DNA of 64,000 nt from JALZAI01 sp038212215 (GCA_038212215.1 JBBQUT010000021.1:16779-80778); one strand, 5' to 3'; positions 26,501 to 34,890 are shown, counted from the stretch's first letter. Numbers and translations are program-made. The notes: generated by a model not told the origin, from the letters alone.

Positions 26501-29500
26501 CAGGTGCCGAGTCGAGTCAGGAACGGAAGAACATAACCTTCCACGTCCGGGTCCGAGCCCGGATTCAGAAGTGAGGTGTCATTGACATCCCACGTTGCCT
26601 GGTGCCAGGTGTCGAAGGTCACCTTCTCCCATGTGGCGTTGGGATGGATCGTGGCAACAACGCGTACCAGCGGGTCGTAGCAGAGGACCGAACTGACGCC
26701 CTTGACCACAGCGAACTCGAATCGTGGGCTCGTGCTGAAGAACGGCTCGTACCTGCGGACAGGTTTCGCCTTGTTGTTGAAGATTGTCCAGCCGCTGCCG
26801 ACCCACCGCGGGTTGACGTCCGGACCACCGTCGTCTACCGGGCCGGGTTCGGCTTGTACCTTCCGCTGGATCTCCCGGCCGAATCCGTCAGAGTAGGTAA
26901 ACCTGTGCTGGATCGCCGTGCGTTGACCGGCGCGAAGATCGGATACGTGGGCCTCGCGGGCGAGGGTGGCTACCACGGCCGGTTGCGGCTGCGGATCGTC
27001 GTGTGTGCGGGAGAAGGCGAACAGGTCGTAAACCATGCGAGTGGTCGCGTCGCCCAAGAGCGCGTGTGGTGAGGCCAACGGATCGGCGAGGTAGGCCGCA
27101 AGGGCCACCTCATCTGGATCTGCGTCGAATCCCGCCAGGCTGTCTCCGAGGTTCTCCGTCTGTTTGCCCATCACTGCGGTGCCCACGACCAAGCCGAGGG
27201 TGTCGAAGGCCGCTTCTGTCCGATTGCGGTTGGCGTCGACCACGAGGCGAGGCTGCAACACGCGGTAGTCGTGCTCAGCATTGGTGCGGTTGTCGAGAGG
27301 GTCCCGTATCTCGTGTACGAAGAGGTCGTAGGCGTCGTAACTGACATCCGTCATAGCCTCGAACGGGTCACGGAAGCGCCGGGGCAGAAAGAAGTGGTTC
27401 GACGCCTCGGCCAGTTCCGCCGCGTCGCTGCCTGCACCCGGGGAGTAGAAGACTTGGCCGGCCGGGATCCACCAGCCGTGGCCGTCCCGCGCGTATCCCA
27501 CATCGGTCAGGGTCGCGTCGTTGATTTGCGGCCCGTATAGGTCAGCTACGAGGTCGTCGGGCATGGCGAGTCGGTAGCTCTCAAACGGTAGCGCCAGCGG
27601 CTCCAGAACGCCGAACTCCAGTGGACCGGTCAGGTCGTCGCGGCGATACCGGCTACGCGTGTTTTCGATTAGCCGGCGCGCAGGCGCCGACTGCGAGTCT
27701 GGGTCGGTGTTCCATTGCAGGTAGGGGATCTCGTCGACAACTGATTCGAGTCGGTCGGCCAGTTCCTGAAATTCGAAGAGGTTCGTCGAGCCCGGTCGGT
27801 CGGCGTTCGGCTTCAATCCTAATACCTCATACGTCTTGCTCTCCGCGGGGTGGGGTTTGCGGTACGCGTCCGAAGCGTCGATGCCGTTCGTGTACGTCGC
27901 CTCCGTCAGGACCACGTGGGTGACGCGTTGCCGGAGACGGTCCGCTGCTGTGAGCGCGGGGTCGGGGTCACCATGGCGTCGGCCGTAAGCGATCAACACC
28001 GAGCGCAGGACGTTGCCGAAGTCGTCGACGGCCATGGTCAGCTGATGATTGACCCGTGGGTCCGCGACGGGCGCGCCCGCGACCGGGTAGAGGGCCCGCT
28101 CGTAGTGAGCGGTGATCGCCTCGCGGGGGTGGACGAAAAACACCGCGTGCTCGGCGATGGCCGGTTGCAGCAGCTCGATGGTGTGGACGTTTTCGGTAAC
28201 GACATACGGGCGGCCTTCTGCCTCAGTGCCGTCCAGGGCGTAGATCTCTTGGTGTAGGACCGACCCCTTGAGGGCTCGGCATGCTTGTCTCTCCTCGTCG
28301 GCGGAGAGCCGCCGTTCCAATGGAGGAAGTCCGAATCGTCGGACCGTCTCGGGCAACACCGTGTCCGGCAACAGCAGCTCGTCAGAATGTGTTGGCCCGT
28401 CGTCTGTCTCGCGGTAGTACTCGTTGGCGAACTGCTGTGACACCCGCGGAGTGGGAGGGCCGCCGGTGTGAAACCACGTGCGGGTGAGAACCGGGGGTAC
28501 TGCGGTGGCCTGGTCGACATTGCTGGCGGCGCTTGTGGTCAGCGCCGCGAATGTCTCCGTGTCCCACTGCTCGACCATCCCGAATCCGCGAAACTCTCGC
28601 TCGACTCCGTCGAAGAAGCCGTGGTGATAGGCATAGCGCGTGACGAGTCGGTTGCCGCTGATCCGATCAACGGTTTCGACCCGCTCGACGACATGCACCG
28701 GGAATGGGAGGCGCGTGATCCAAGGGCGTCCTGTTGCCTGGTCGGCCAGGTAGAAGCGGGTCGAGGGTGCGTAGCTGATCAGCGTTTCCGCGCCGAGGTT
28801 GTTGCGCACCTCGATGAGGAGATGGGGTTTCTGCCCACCCATGAGATCGATGTAGCACAGCGGCTTCGGTGCCTCGCGAGGCAGCGGTGACGACCAGACG
28901 AGGCAGGCCGTTCCGTTGCCGAGCAGGTCGATGGTTGTGACGCTTGCGGCCCGGTCGACGGTCGGGAACGCTGGGCTCAACGTCTGCGCTGCGCTCCAGC
29001 TGTTGCCGGCGCGGTTCGCGTAGATCCGGACGCCGTCGCGGTGCAGATAGATCAGGTCTGTGGTGCCGGAGCCGTCAATGTCGGCGAGCCGCAGGAGCCG
29101 GTGATCGAATTGGTCCGGTTCGTCCAGCCAAGGCGAGTGGTCCATGCTGACGCGCTTGCCGAACCGGCCGTAGCCAAGGTTCGGCCAGTAGGAAACCTCG
29201 CCGTTCGCGATCCGGACGAGGTCGGCGAGTCCATCGCCGGACATGTCCGCCAGGTAGGTGGCGTGAGCCGGGTCGCCGGTGAGGAACTGCGGGCCTTCGT
29301 TGTCGTCGAACTGGTGATGGACGCTTCTTGCGGTGTCGAAACCGTCCTCGGCAAGGGATGCGTACCAAGACGCGACATTGCCCTTGCCGATGAGAATGTC
29401 AGCGTGGCCGTCGCCGCTGAGGTCGACCATGCGGAGCGCTGGGTCGTCCCAGTCGACGTTGGGCAGGCAACGGAACGTGCGGAGCGGTGCCCACCCGTTT

Positions 29501-31005
29501 TCAGGAGTGCGCTCGAAGAATCCTGGCGTCGCGCCGGCGAAGTCGACCAAATCGAGTTGGCCGTCGCCGGCCAGGTCGAGCAATTCCTGCCGGCCCCCGG
29601 TTACTGACCAGCCAGCGGGCTTGGCGGAGAGGACCTGAGTGGGACCGAAGCGACCATCACCGAGGTTGGATTTGTAGAGCCACGCCGCGGCATGATCGGC
29701 CAAGACGCCAGACAAGCCCTCCCCATCGAGGTCGACCCAGCGGTACATGGAGTCGTCAACGCCGGTAGGGAGGTTCTCGAGCGACTCTCGACCGAGGTGA
29801 CGGACCTGGTCGTCGATAGCCGCGTCGCTGTAGGTGAATTCCACCGGTGGGACGGACTTCTTCCGGTAGCCGCCCTCCATTGTCCGGCGGTAGCCGCTCT
29901 GCGTGACTGATGTCAGTACGGAGGCGACCGGGTCGGAGCGGTAGGTGAGGTCGGTCGAGCGCACCAGGCAGTCCCACCCCACCGCTTGTTCCAGAGGGAA
30001 GTGGTGGAACATGAGTACGCGCTCACACAACCGGTAGGTGCGTATCTCGAAGCTGGCACGGTGGTTCGAGAAGGGATCCTCCCGGGCCGTCCAGGGTCTG
30101 GATTCTGTTGGGACGGGCTGGTCGGCGTCGTGATCGCCGTAGTCGAAGACGACCTCGAACATCCAGTCCGCCAACGCCAGATCTTGTTTCATCAGCCGGG
30201 AGACCTTGTTCCCGTACCTGATCCGCTTCAAGTACCTGTTTGCCGAGCGGCCTCTTGGCGTTCGGTTGAACTCGCGAGCTGCGGTCAGATCGACGCCGTC
30301 GTCATTTTCGGCCTTGTACTCATAGACAATGGCGTTGCCCTTGTCGTCATAGCTCTCACAGATCAGCCAACTGAAAACCCGGCCCGCGTCGTCCGGGTCT
30401 GCGATTCGGCTCTCCGCGGTCGTGCCGTAGTTCGAGGTGACGTTGTCGCTTGTTGTTGAGCGCCAATGAGTCTCGCCAGAAGCGAGGTCGGTCCACCGCT
30501 CGATGCGAGCGAACAGCCCTTCAATCCGTGGACGGTATCGCCGCACGACGTATTCACGATTGCCCTGCGATTGCTGCAACTCGACAGGACGCCATGTACC
30601 TCTGACCTCGTCTAGCACCGGGACGAGATCTTCTGAACCGGACAAGACAAAAACGTCGTCGGGCTCGGCGAAATATCGAGGGAGCCCCTTGTCGGTTTTC
30701 CGTGTCACCGAAGGAAGCGCGAGGCTCCATCCGAAGCCGAATGGCCCGTTGCCCGCACCAGAGTCATACTCCAGCGCCAGCGACGGACCGAAGCCGGAGC
30801 GTCCAGGACTGACCGCTAGTGGGACCGACAACCCGCCAGTGCCGGTAACCGGGTTCGCGCCGAACTTCTCACCGATTCCCCGGATCGCTCCGCCGCCCTT
30901 CGGCAGCGAGACGGTGGGTGGAGCGACCGACGACCACGGACGACCGTCTGCTTGACGCACGCCGGATTGCCCCTGCTGATCTGTCGTCCCGGCGTTTGGT
31001 GTCAT
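23518..31005 (-). CDS. Fused TcB-TcC (SpvB/VCBS/RHS) toxin with variable C-terminal tip
   Basis: This 2495-residue protein should form the sealed RHS cocoon and deliver its tip through TcA. Residues 60-115 are the SpvB start (SVPLAVSPGRSGFGPSLALE). VCBS/FG-GAP beta-propeller repeats span about 420-655 (DLSGDGHADILIGKG, DMSGDGLADLVRI). The TcdB middle domains span about 655-950 (EVRNNLGAETLISYAPSTRF). RHS/YD repeats span 1560-2100. The RHS core is at about 2115-2195 (YRYIGKERDEESALVYIDAR, DPIGLTDCLNLY), including the Asp pair used for autocleavage. The last 300 residues are hypervariable. The final ~100 (GRWMGKTELDQMQKSGTV, YYVEFDVPSRSL, WAQIPGP) resemble the TreTu polymorphic toxin family, thought to be an ADP-ribosyltransferase. 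In insect toxins TcB and TcC are often separate genes. Confidence 0.87.
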   Translation of the reverse strand: MTPNAGTTDQQGQSGVRQADGRPWSSVAPPTVSLPKGGGAIRGIGEKFGANPVTGTGGLSVPLAVSPGRSGFGPSLALEYDSGAGNGPFGFGWSLALPSVTRKTDKGLPRYFAEPDDVFVLSGSEDLVPVLDEVRGTWRPVELQQSQGNREYVVRRYRPRIEGLFARIERWTDLASGETHWRSTTSDNVTSNYGTTAESRIADPDDAGRVFSWLICESYDDKGNAIVYEYKAENDDGVDLTAAREFNRTPRGRSANRYLKRIRYGNKVSRLMKQDLALADWMFEVVFDYGDHDADQPVPTESRPWTAREDPFSNHRASFEIRTYRLCERVLMFHHFPLEQAVGWDCLVRSTDLTYRSDPVASVLTSVTQSGYRRTMEGGYRKKSVPPVEFTYSDAAIDDQVRHLGRESLENLPTGVDDSMYRWVDLDGEGLSGVLADHAAAWLYKSNLGDGRFGPTQVLSAKPAGWSVTGGRQELLDLAGDGQLDLVDFAGATPGFFERTPENGWAPLRTFRCLPNVDWDDPALRMVDLSGDGHADILIGKGNVASWYASLAEDGFDTARSVHHQFDDNEGPQFLTGDPAHATYLADMSGDGLADLVRIANGEVSYWPNLGYGRFGKRVSMDHSPWLDEPDQFDHRLLRLADIDGSGTTDLIYLHRDGVRIYANRAGNSWSAAQTLSPAFPTVDRAASVTTIDLLGNGTACLVWSSPLPREAPKPLCYIDLMGGQKPHLLIEVRNNLGAETLISYAPSTRFYLADQATGRPWITRLPFPVHVVERVETVDRISGNRLVTRYAYHHGFFDGVEREFRGFGMVEQWDTETFAALTTSAASNVDQATAVPPVLTRTWFHTGGPPTPRVSQQFANEYYRETDDGPTHSDELLLPDTVLPETVRRFGLPPLERRLSADEERQACRALKGSVLHQEIYALDGTEAEGRPYVVTENVHTIELLQPAIAEHAVFFVHPREAITAHYERALYPVAGAPVADPRVNHQLTMAVDDFGNVLRSVLIAYGRRHGDPDPALTAADRLRQRVTHVVLTEATYTNGIDASDAYRKPHPAESKTYEVLGLKPNADRPGSTNLFEFQELADRLESVVDEIPYLQWNTDPDSQSAPARRLIENTRSRYRRDDLTGPLEFGVLEPLALPFESYRLAMPDDLVADLYGPQINDATLTDVGYARDGHGWWIPAGQVFYSPGAGSDAAELAEASNHFFLPRRFRDPFEAMTDVSYDAYDLFVHEIRDPLDNRTNAEHDYRVLQPRLVVDANRNRTEAAFDTLGLVVGTAVMGKQTENLGDSLAGFDADPDEVALAAYLADPLASPHALLGDATTRMVYDLFAFSRTHDDPQPQPAVVATLAREAHVSDLRAGQRTAIQHRFTYSDGFGREIQRKVQAEPGPVDDGGPDVNPRWVGSGWTIFNNKAKPVRRYEPFFSTSPRFEFAVVKGVSSVLCYDPLVRVVATIHPNATWEKVTFDTWHQATWDVNDTSLLNPGSDPDVEGYVLPFLTRLGTWIGWHARRASGQLGDAERAAAEKAAAHADTASRMWLDTLGRPFLTVERNRAAGVDTLIATRTSVDIEGNEREVVDALGRIVMRYGYDMLGNRILQASMEAGERLQLYEVTGKLAYSWNSRGFRTRVGFDALRRPTHSFVQDGDFGGEVLEQLIEYGDGQPADQRNLRTRILRQRDAAGVVTNEAYDFKGNLRSTNRQLSVEYKTTMDWSGTVPLENPVYTTRTTHDALNRPTTLTAPDGSVVRPRYNEANLLERLDGSLVGGDSITFVTDIDYNARGQRSRCVYGNGTRTEYEYDPLTFRLSALRTIRGNDPLQDLNYTYDPVGNITHTRDNAQQTIFFRNRIVDASSEYTYDATYRLIEATGREHLGQVAGAGAGPVPPSPTDAPRVGLPHPGDGNAMGRYIQRYLYDEVGNFLEMVHQGTDPANPGWGLRYHYDEPSPLEPGRISNRLTTTSAGDLTSQSFSYDAHGNTTSMPQLPLMHWNHRDQLQASARQVVTNGGVPETTYYVYDAAGQRVRKITERQAAAGRAPTRMRERVYIGGFEIYRGYDGNGSTFELERTTLHIMDDARRIALVETRTVGSDASVPRVTRYQIGNHLGSPSLEVDDRAQIISYEEYYPYGSTSYQAVRNQTETKRYRYIGKERDEESALVYIDARYYPPWIGRWINCDPIGLTDCLNLYAFTRANPLTFIDPTGTESWLLDAISDAHKSQESGYKPSPVGDLDTGDPPSLFLPYSSRTPSRGATERSGDGSSDEYHGVGGWLHRYFYEPNQRAYARWMNVGDNLASSWGDRVPVAGHVAGYVVGTVPYAAGLVGRTATSLLQFITPKTEQEAFLFVMVGPAVGFGRIGTAAENQLVGKAESALAEASAGAAESQLAERAESALAEASAEAAETGGDITRVGRWMGKTELDQMQKSGTVVERGGGRTYVGTTPAASDYKAGRGYYVEFDVPSRSLHPASQPNWAQIPGPNVGTTRFGPIPRGMPPATNIQVVRGP
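23831..23950 (-). repeat. Two 60-bp tandem repeats in the TcBC tip linker
   Basis: Two adjacent 60-bp units encode near-identical 20-residue helices containing AESALAEAS, just before the predicted toxin module. They lengthen the linker between the RHS core and the toxin. Confidence 0.75.
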
Positions 31006-31202
31006 GCGTTAGCCACCGGAGCGTGGCCCCGCCCAGCGCATCGCGCCTGGAGCAGACAGCAGTACGTCCCGCTGAAGATCATCAGTCACCAACGGCTTCC
31101 ATGTCCCCACCTCACCGAGGTGGCCAGGCAGAGCCTACGACGCCCAGGGACGCCAACCAAGGTCCCCGAAGCCCCGAAATGTCGTGTCGGGGGGCAATTG
31201 TT
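31006..31202. other. TcBC upstream region
   Basis: This 197-bp stretch between the TcBC start and the higA relic should hold the TcBC promoter. I see no clear -35/-10 pair and no operator-like palindrome. Confidence 0.35.
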
Positions 31203-31335
31203 GCGCATGTCGCAAATCGCGCGAGGCGACCTGTCGAACTCAGAACTCGGCACACTGCAGGGCCTACGTGGCGTGCCTGGGCGGAAGGCTTCACGTCATC
31301 GCCGACTTCGGTAATCATTAGATCACCGTCGAATA
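31203..31335 (+). pseudogene. higA: higA antitoxin relic
   Basis: The sequence matches 859-1002 (ARGDLSNSELGTLQ, then KLHVIADFG in another frame, then ITVE). An extra G near 31261 shifts the frame, and a TAG interrupts the end where the intact gene has CAG. The N-terminal half and the toxin are gone. Similarity continues through the following DNA to att3, so a whole element end was duplicated or shared. Confidence 0.75.
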
Positions 31336-31438
31336 GCGCTGCCGTTCCACGTCTGGGCGCACTCTCGCATGTGTAGGCAGGTCAACGGCCGACGCAACTG
31401 CTACCAGCCGCGCACGCCACATATTTGTTGATCTTCGT

Positions 31439-31460
31439 GTGGCAGCGGATTGGCAACAAG
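31439..31460 (+). repeat. Putative arm-type sites, right end of segment C
   Basis: GTGGCAGC (31439) and TTGGCAAC (31450) repeat the 11-bp-spaced pair of 1061-1082. Confidence 0.4.
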
Positions 31461-31564
31461 AAGCGGCGTTGAGGTGCGGCGGCTGGCGTTGGTTGCGGGA
31501 CGGCGGCGCCGTGATTGCTAGGGTTCAACGGCCGCCAACGCCGGCCGTCGCACCCGAAAATTCC

Positions 31565-31607
31565 TTGACACGGTAGGGGTCACTGGTTCAATCCCAGTAT
31601 CGCCCAC
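31565..31607 (+). repeat. att3: 43-bp tRNA-Val(GAC) 3' fragment
   Basis: Identical over 43 bp to 1187-1229 and 45251-45293. The preceding CGAAAATTCC also resembles the GAGAATTCC before att1, showing that these two copies share a flank as well. Confidence 0.85.
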
Positions 31608-31625
31608 ATAGAGGTCAACAAATAC

Positions 31626-31655
31626 GGGCCCTCCAGCGATGGAGGGCCCTATTTT
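31626..31655 (+). terminator. Rho-independent terminator after att3
   Basis: A perfect 9-bp stem GGGCCCTCC/GGAGGGCCC with a 6-nt loop is followed by TATTTT. Its position 19 bp past the tRNA 3' end is what a tRNA terminator would have. Confidence 0.8.
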
Positions 31656-31800
31656 GTGCCCTGCGTGAGCACTGAACCCTTGGCGAAGTGCTCAGCGGAA
31701 ACTCTGGTCGCGGACCAAGAGCTCTGCGGACCGAGGATTGCAGGCCTCGGGTGCCCTGCGGCGCCATTTCCGGGCCCGCCGGCCGACCCCTGATCGCAAC

Positions 31801-31825
31801 GCGTGCAATAGGCGTGCAACACCAG
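31801..31825 (+). repeat. CGTGCAA arm-type direct repeats
   Basis: GCGTGCAA occurs at 31801 and 31812. The 13-mer CGTGCAACACCAG (31813-31825) recurs at 45495-45507. Both pairs have 11-bp spacing and lie about 190 bp right of a 43-bp att copy. Confidence 0.5.
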
Positions 31826-32145
31826 CCCGAGCGCATGCCGTGTTGCGAGTGCCCGTTCGTGTCGCCCCATGCCGGTGGCGCCGACCGCACGCCGGTGGTT
31901 CTTCGGGTCGGTTTGATCGAGGCAGCGACGACGATGGCGTTGCACGTTGGTTGCATCGGCCGTCCCGCCGTCACTTCGGCGAAGCTGAAGCCCCAGCGAA
32001 TACTGGGGTAGGAGAGCTCCCATGTCCCGGTGAGCTGGCTGGGGGCGCGGCGCTGGTGGCGCAGAGCTTGGCGGAGCGCCCATAGCGGTATCTTGGTTCT
32101 TCACTCGCCCCTACGCCGGCCATGTGGGGTTGGCCAGCCCGCTTG

Positions 32146-32166
32146 TTCAATCCCAGTATCGCCCAC
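32146..32166 (+). repeat. att4: 21-bp tRNA-Val T-loop fragment
   Basis: Same 21 bp as 10008-10028; the match to longer copies ends at the T loop. It bounds the D remnant on the right. Confidence 0.7.
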
Positions 32167-32357
32167 AAAGGAAGGCGCCGGCTCCCTGTCTCGAGCGGCA
32201 GTCGCCAGGTGTATAGGTCAGTCTGCCTTCGCTGTGGTGAGTTGACCTGGTCGTTCGCGTGCGTCGTTTTCCTTCGCCGACTAGCGCTGTTCCAAACAGG
32301 GTTAGGAGGCGTCCACAGCCATGGACGGTGGCCCACTCCGCGTTCAGGACCAGTCGA

Positions 32358-32699
32358 TCAATGTGGCGGCGGTGGTGTGATGGCGCCGAGTTGGCAGGGC
32401 ATGGTCAGGTCGTCGCGGACGGCCCAGCGTTCGGCGATGCGCCCGTTCTGGAGGCGATAGAGGAAAACGGCGTCGCGACTGCGGACGGGCTGCACGGACG
32501 GAGTCAGGTTGGGGCCGAGGAGACGGGCGGTTTCGGACAGGGCGCGAAACATCGTCAGCAGGGGAAACGGCTCGCGCGACAACAGGCCGGATATCAGCTC
32601 AGAACTCCATGGCAAACCAATATCGTCATTGTCGAGCCACCCACGGAGACGCTCGACGGCCCTGTCGAGCTCGCGCAAAGCGTGATCGAGCGTCGTCAC
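32358..32699 (-). CDS. SnoaL/NTF2-like protein, atypical or truncated
   Basis: A 113-residue protein whose last 45 residues (DAVFLYRLQNGRIAERWAVR then DDLTMPCQLGAI) match the end of SnoaL-like ester cyclases, which read 'GRIxEHWxVRDDLxxxxQLG'. The first 65 residues do not look like the usual half-barrel start and may come from another gene. It follows xylA on the same strand with a 66-bp gap. Confidence 0.5.
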   Translation of the reverse strand: MTTLDHALRELDRAVERLRGWLDNDDIGLPWSSELISGLLSREPFPLLTMFRALSETARLLGPNLTPSVQPVRSRDAVFLYRLQNGRIAERWAVRDDLTMPCQLGAITPPPPH

Positions 32700-32765
32700 T
32701 CACCCAGTCGGCGGCCGTGCCGACGCCCGCGGCGGCACTCGCTTGGTGCAGGTTCGTAGTCCGCG

Positions 32766-33950
32766 CTACACGGAGAGCAGGTGTTCGAGAGCCAGTCGTT
32801 GGATGCGGGCGAAACCGAAGCCACGTTTGCGGGCGGTGTCGAGGTCGTAGTCCTCGAAGGTGGTCCGGTCGGCGATGAGCTGGTCGTAAGTCTCTCCGTC
32901 GTTGAGGGTGGGTTGCGCGAGGTCGGTGACGGAGGCGATCGCGAGTGCTTCCTGAACGCGGGGATCGGCGCGGAAGGCTCGGGAGCGTTCACGTAGTGCG
33001 AGGTAGAGCTCCATGTTGGCAAGGGCTGATTCCCACACCCCGTCCATGTTTTCGGTGCGCAGCGGCTTGAAGTCGAAGTGTCGGTCGCCGTCGTAGGTCG
33101 GGCCGCCGTCCGGGGCGCCGTTCTCGAGCAGGTCAACGGTGGAGAAGGCCTGAAGCAGGTCGCCGTAGCCGAAGACCAGGTCTTGGTCGTAGCGAGGACC
33201 CTTCTGCCCGTTGAGGTCGATGTGGAAAAGCTTGTTGTGCCACAAGGCCTGGGCGATCCCGTGGGTGTAGTTGAGGCTGGCCATCTGTTCGTGGCCGGTT
33301 TCCGGGTTGATGCCGACCATGTCGGCGTGCTCGAGTTCGGTGATGAACGCCAGCGCGTGCCCGATGGTCGGGAGCAGGATGTCCCCGCGTGGCTCGTTTG
33401 GTTTCGGTTCGATCGCGAAGCGCATGCCGTAGCCCTTGTCGATTGAGTACTGGGCTAGTAGGTCGATCCCTTCGCGGTAGCGGTCTAGCGCTGCGCGCAC
33501 GTCCTTGGCGAAGTCGACTTCGGAGCCTTCGCGGCCGCCCCAGAAGACGTAGATTTGAGCGCCGAGTTCGGCTGCCAGGTCCATGTTGCGCATGACTTTT
33601 CGTAGGGTGTAGCGGCGTACGGAGCGGTCGTTGCTGGTGAAGCCGCCGTCTTTGAAGACGGGGTCGCCGAAGAGATTCGTGGTCATCATCGGCACGGCCA
33701 TCCCGGTGTCAGCGAGCGCCTCGGTGAAGCCGTCGATGATTCTCTGTCGTTCGCTGCTCGTGCTCTCGGGTGGGATCAGATCGTCGTCGTGGAAGGTGAT
33801 GCCGTAGGCGCCGAGTTCGGCCAGCTTGTGGACTGCCTCGACGCCGGCGAGCCGGGGCCGGGTGGCCTCGCCGAAGAGGTCCCGTGCCTGCCACCCGACG
33901 GTCCAGAGTCCGAAGCTGAATTTGTCATCGCGGGTGGGGGTGAGAGTCAT
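32766..33950 (-). CDS. xylA: Xylose isomerase
   Basis: This 394-residue enzyme interconverts D-xylose and D-xylulose in the cytoplasm. Family motifs are clear: FGLWTVGWQARDLFG at the start, GAYGITFHDDDLIPP, VFWGGREGSEVDFAKDV, the metal-binding FAIEPKPNEPRGDIL, VGINPETGHEQMA and KLFHIDLNGQKGPRYDQD. Length is normal. AGGAAG lies 8 nt before the ATG. It is the last strong gene of the leftward operon behind two permeases and a binding protein, so imported xylosides feed it. Confidence 0.95.
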   Translation of the reverse strand: MTLTPTRDDKFSFGLWTVGWQARDLFGEATRPRLAGVEAVHKLAELGAYGITFHDDDLIPPESTSSERQRIIDGFTEALADTGMAVPMMTTNLFGDPVFKDGGFTSNDRSVRRYTLRKVMRNMDLAAELGAQIYVFWGGREGSEVDFAKDVRAALDRYREGIDLLAQYSIDKGYGMRFAIEPKPNEPRGDILLPTIGHALAFITELEHADMVGINPETGHEQMASLNYTHGIAQALWHNKLFHIDLNGQKGPRYDQDLVFGYGDLLQAFSTVDLLENGAPDGGPTYDGDRHFDFKPLRTENMDGVWESALANMELYLALRERSRAFRADPRVQEALAIASVTDLAQPTLNDGETYDQLIADRTTFEDYDLDTARKRGFGFARIQRLALEHLLSV

Positions 33951-34002
33951 CGTCGTCGCTTCCTATGCGAGATGGGTGGCAGGCTTCGCATTTCTGGTTG
34001 GG

Positions 34003-34890
34003 TTACTTGCTGAAGCCAGCGGTAAGTCCGCTCACGAGCTGGCGGCGCCCGACGATGTACAGCGCCAGGATCGGCAGAGTGGACAAGACCACGGAGGCGA
34101 GGATTGCTGGGACGTTGACGGTGAACTGACCTTGGAAGCTGAACAGGGCTAGCGGTAAGACCCGCAAGTTCGGGCTTTGGGTGAGGATGAGTGGGAAGAG
34201 GAACCCGTTCCAGACCTGCAGTGCGTCGTACACCGCGACCGTGGTGATCGCGGGACGGACCAAGGGCATGGCGAGGCTCCACAGCATGCGCCACTCTCCG
34301 GCGCCGTCCATGTGCATGGACTCGAACAGCTCGTTGGGGACGTCGCGCAGGAAGTTCGTCAGGATCACCACGGTGATCGGGATGGCGAAGGCCACTGAGG
34401 GCAGGATCAAAGCGAGCAGGGTGTCGTAGAGCTTCATCTTGATGATCAGGTAGTAGATCGGAATGATTGTGGCCTGTAGGGGTATCGCGAGGCCGAACAA
34501 GAACAGCGTGAAGGTTCCACGCAGGATTCGGCGGGTGCCGCGCACGACTGCGTATGCGGCCATCAGCGAGACAACGAGTGTCAGCAGCACGGTCCCCACG
34601 GTGACGATAAAGCTGTTGAGCAGGTATTGGGTGTAGTCGTTGTCCAGGACGAGGCGGTAATTGTCCAGGGTTGGATGGGTGGGCAGCGCCAGCGGGCTGG
34701 AGTCGAAGAAGCCGGCTTGGTTACGCAGGCTGGTGACGACGATCCAGTAGATGGGGACGATCACGATGATCAGCCAAATGAATCCGCCCAGCGCGCCGAA
34801 CGGATTGCGGGCTCCGCGGCTACGTTTGCTTGTCGGCGCCTCATCCTTCGGAGTGTCGATGGTAGCGGGACTCGGGTGTGTCGTGGTCAT
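34003..34890 (-). CDS. Sugar ABC transporter permease (MalG type)
   Basis: A 295-residue inner-membrane protein with six predicted helices. The EAA loop is present near residue 195 (ELFESMHMDGAGEWRMLWSL with PLVRPAI). It ends LVSGLTAGFSK, a usual end for family members. The N-terminal 30 residues are hydrophilic. Its start overlaps the stop of the partner permease (TGATG). No ATPase gene is in the cluster, so a shared MsiK-like ATPase elsewhere is expected, as in many actinomycetes. Confidence 0.92.
   Translation of the reverse strand: MTTTHPSPATIDTPKDEAPTSKRSRGARNPFGALGGFIWLIIVIVPIYWIVVTSLRNQAGFFDSSPLALPTHPTLDNYRLVLDNDYTQYLLNSFIVTVGTVLLTLVVSLMAAYAVVRGTRRILRGTFTLFLFGLAIPLQATIIPIYYLIIKMKLYDTLLALILPSVAFAIPITVVILTNFLRDVPNELFESMHMDGAGEWRMLWSLAMPLVRPAITTVAVYDALQVWNGFLFPLILTQSPNLRVLPLALFSFQGQFTVNVPAILASVVLSTLPILALYIVGRRQLVSGLTAGFSK

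Larger units (their letters stand above)
10029..31607. mobile_element. Toxin island (segment C)
   Basis: This segment lies between att2 and att3. GGCAAC arm-type repeats occur near both ends (10184-10230 and 31439-31460). It carries a flippase relic, two small genes, an encapsulin-like gene, the convergent TcA and TcBC genes with an immunity gene, an IS630 relic and a decayed higA. No integrase remains, so it cannot move unaided. Boundaries rest on the att repeats. Confidence 0.55.
31608..32166. mobile_element. 559-bp element remnant (segment D)
   Basis: This short piece lies between att3 (43 bp) and att4 (21 bp). It has a terminator and arm-type repeats but no credible gene. It looks like a heavily deleted element of the same kind as segment B. 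Confidence 0.45.

Noticed and set aside
31649..32104. A gene in segment D (minus strand)
   Set aside because: The frame is low complexity, has no start signal and overlaps arm repeats and a competing frame of equal quality.
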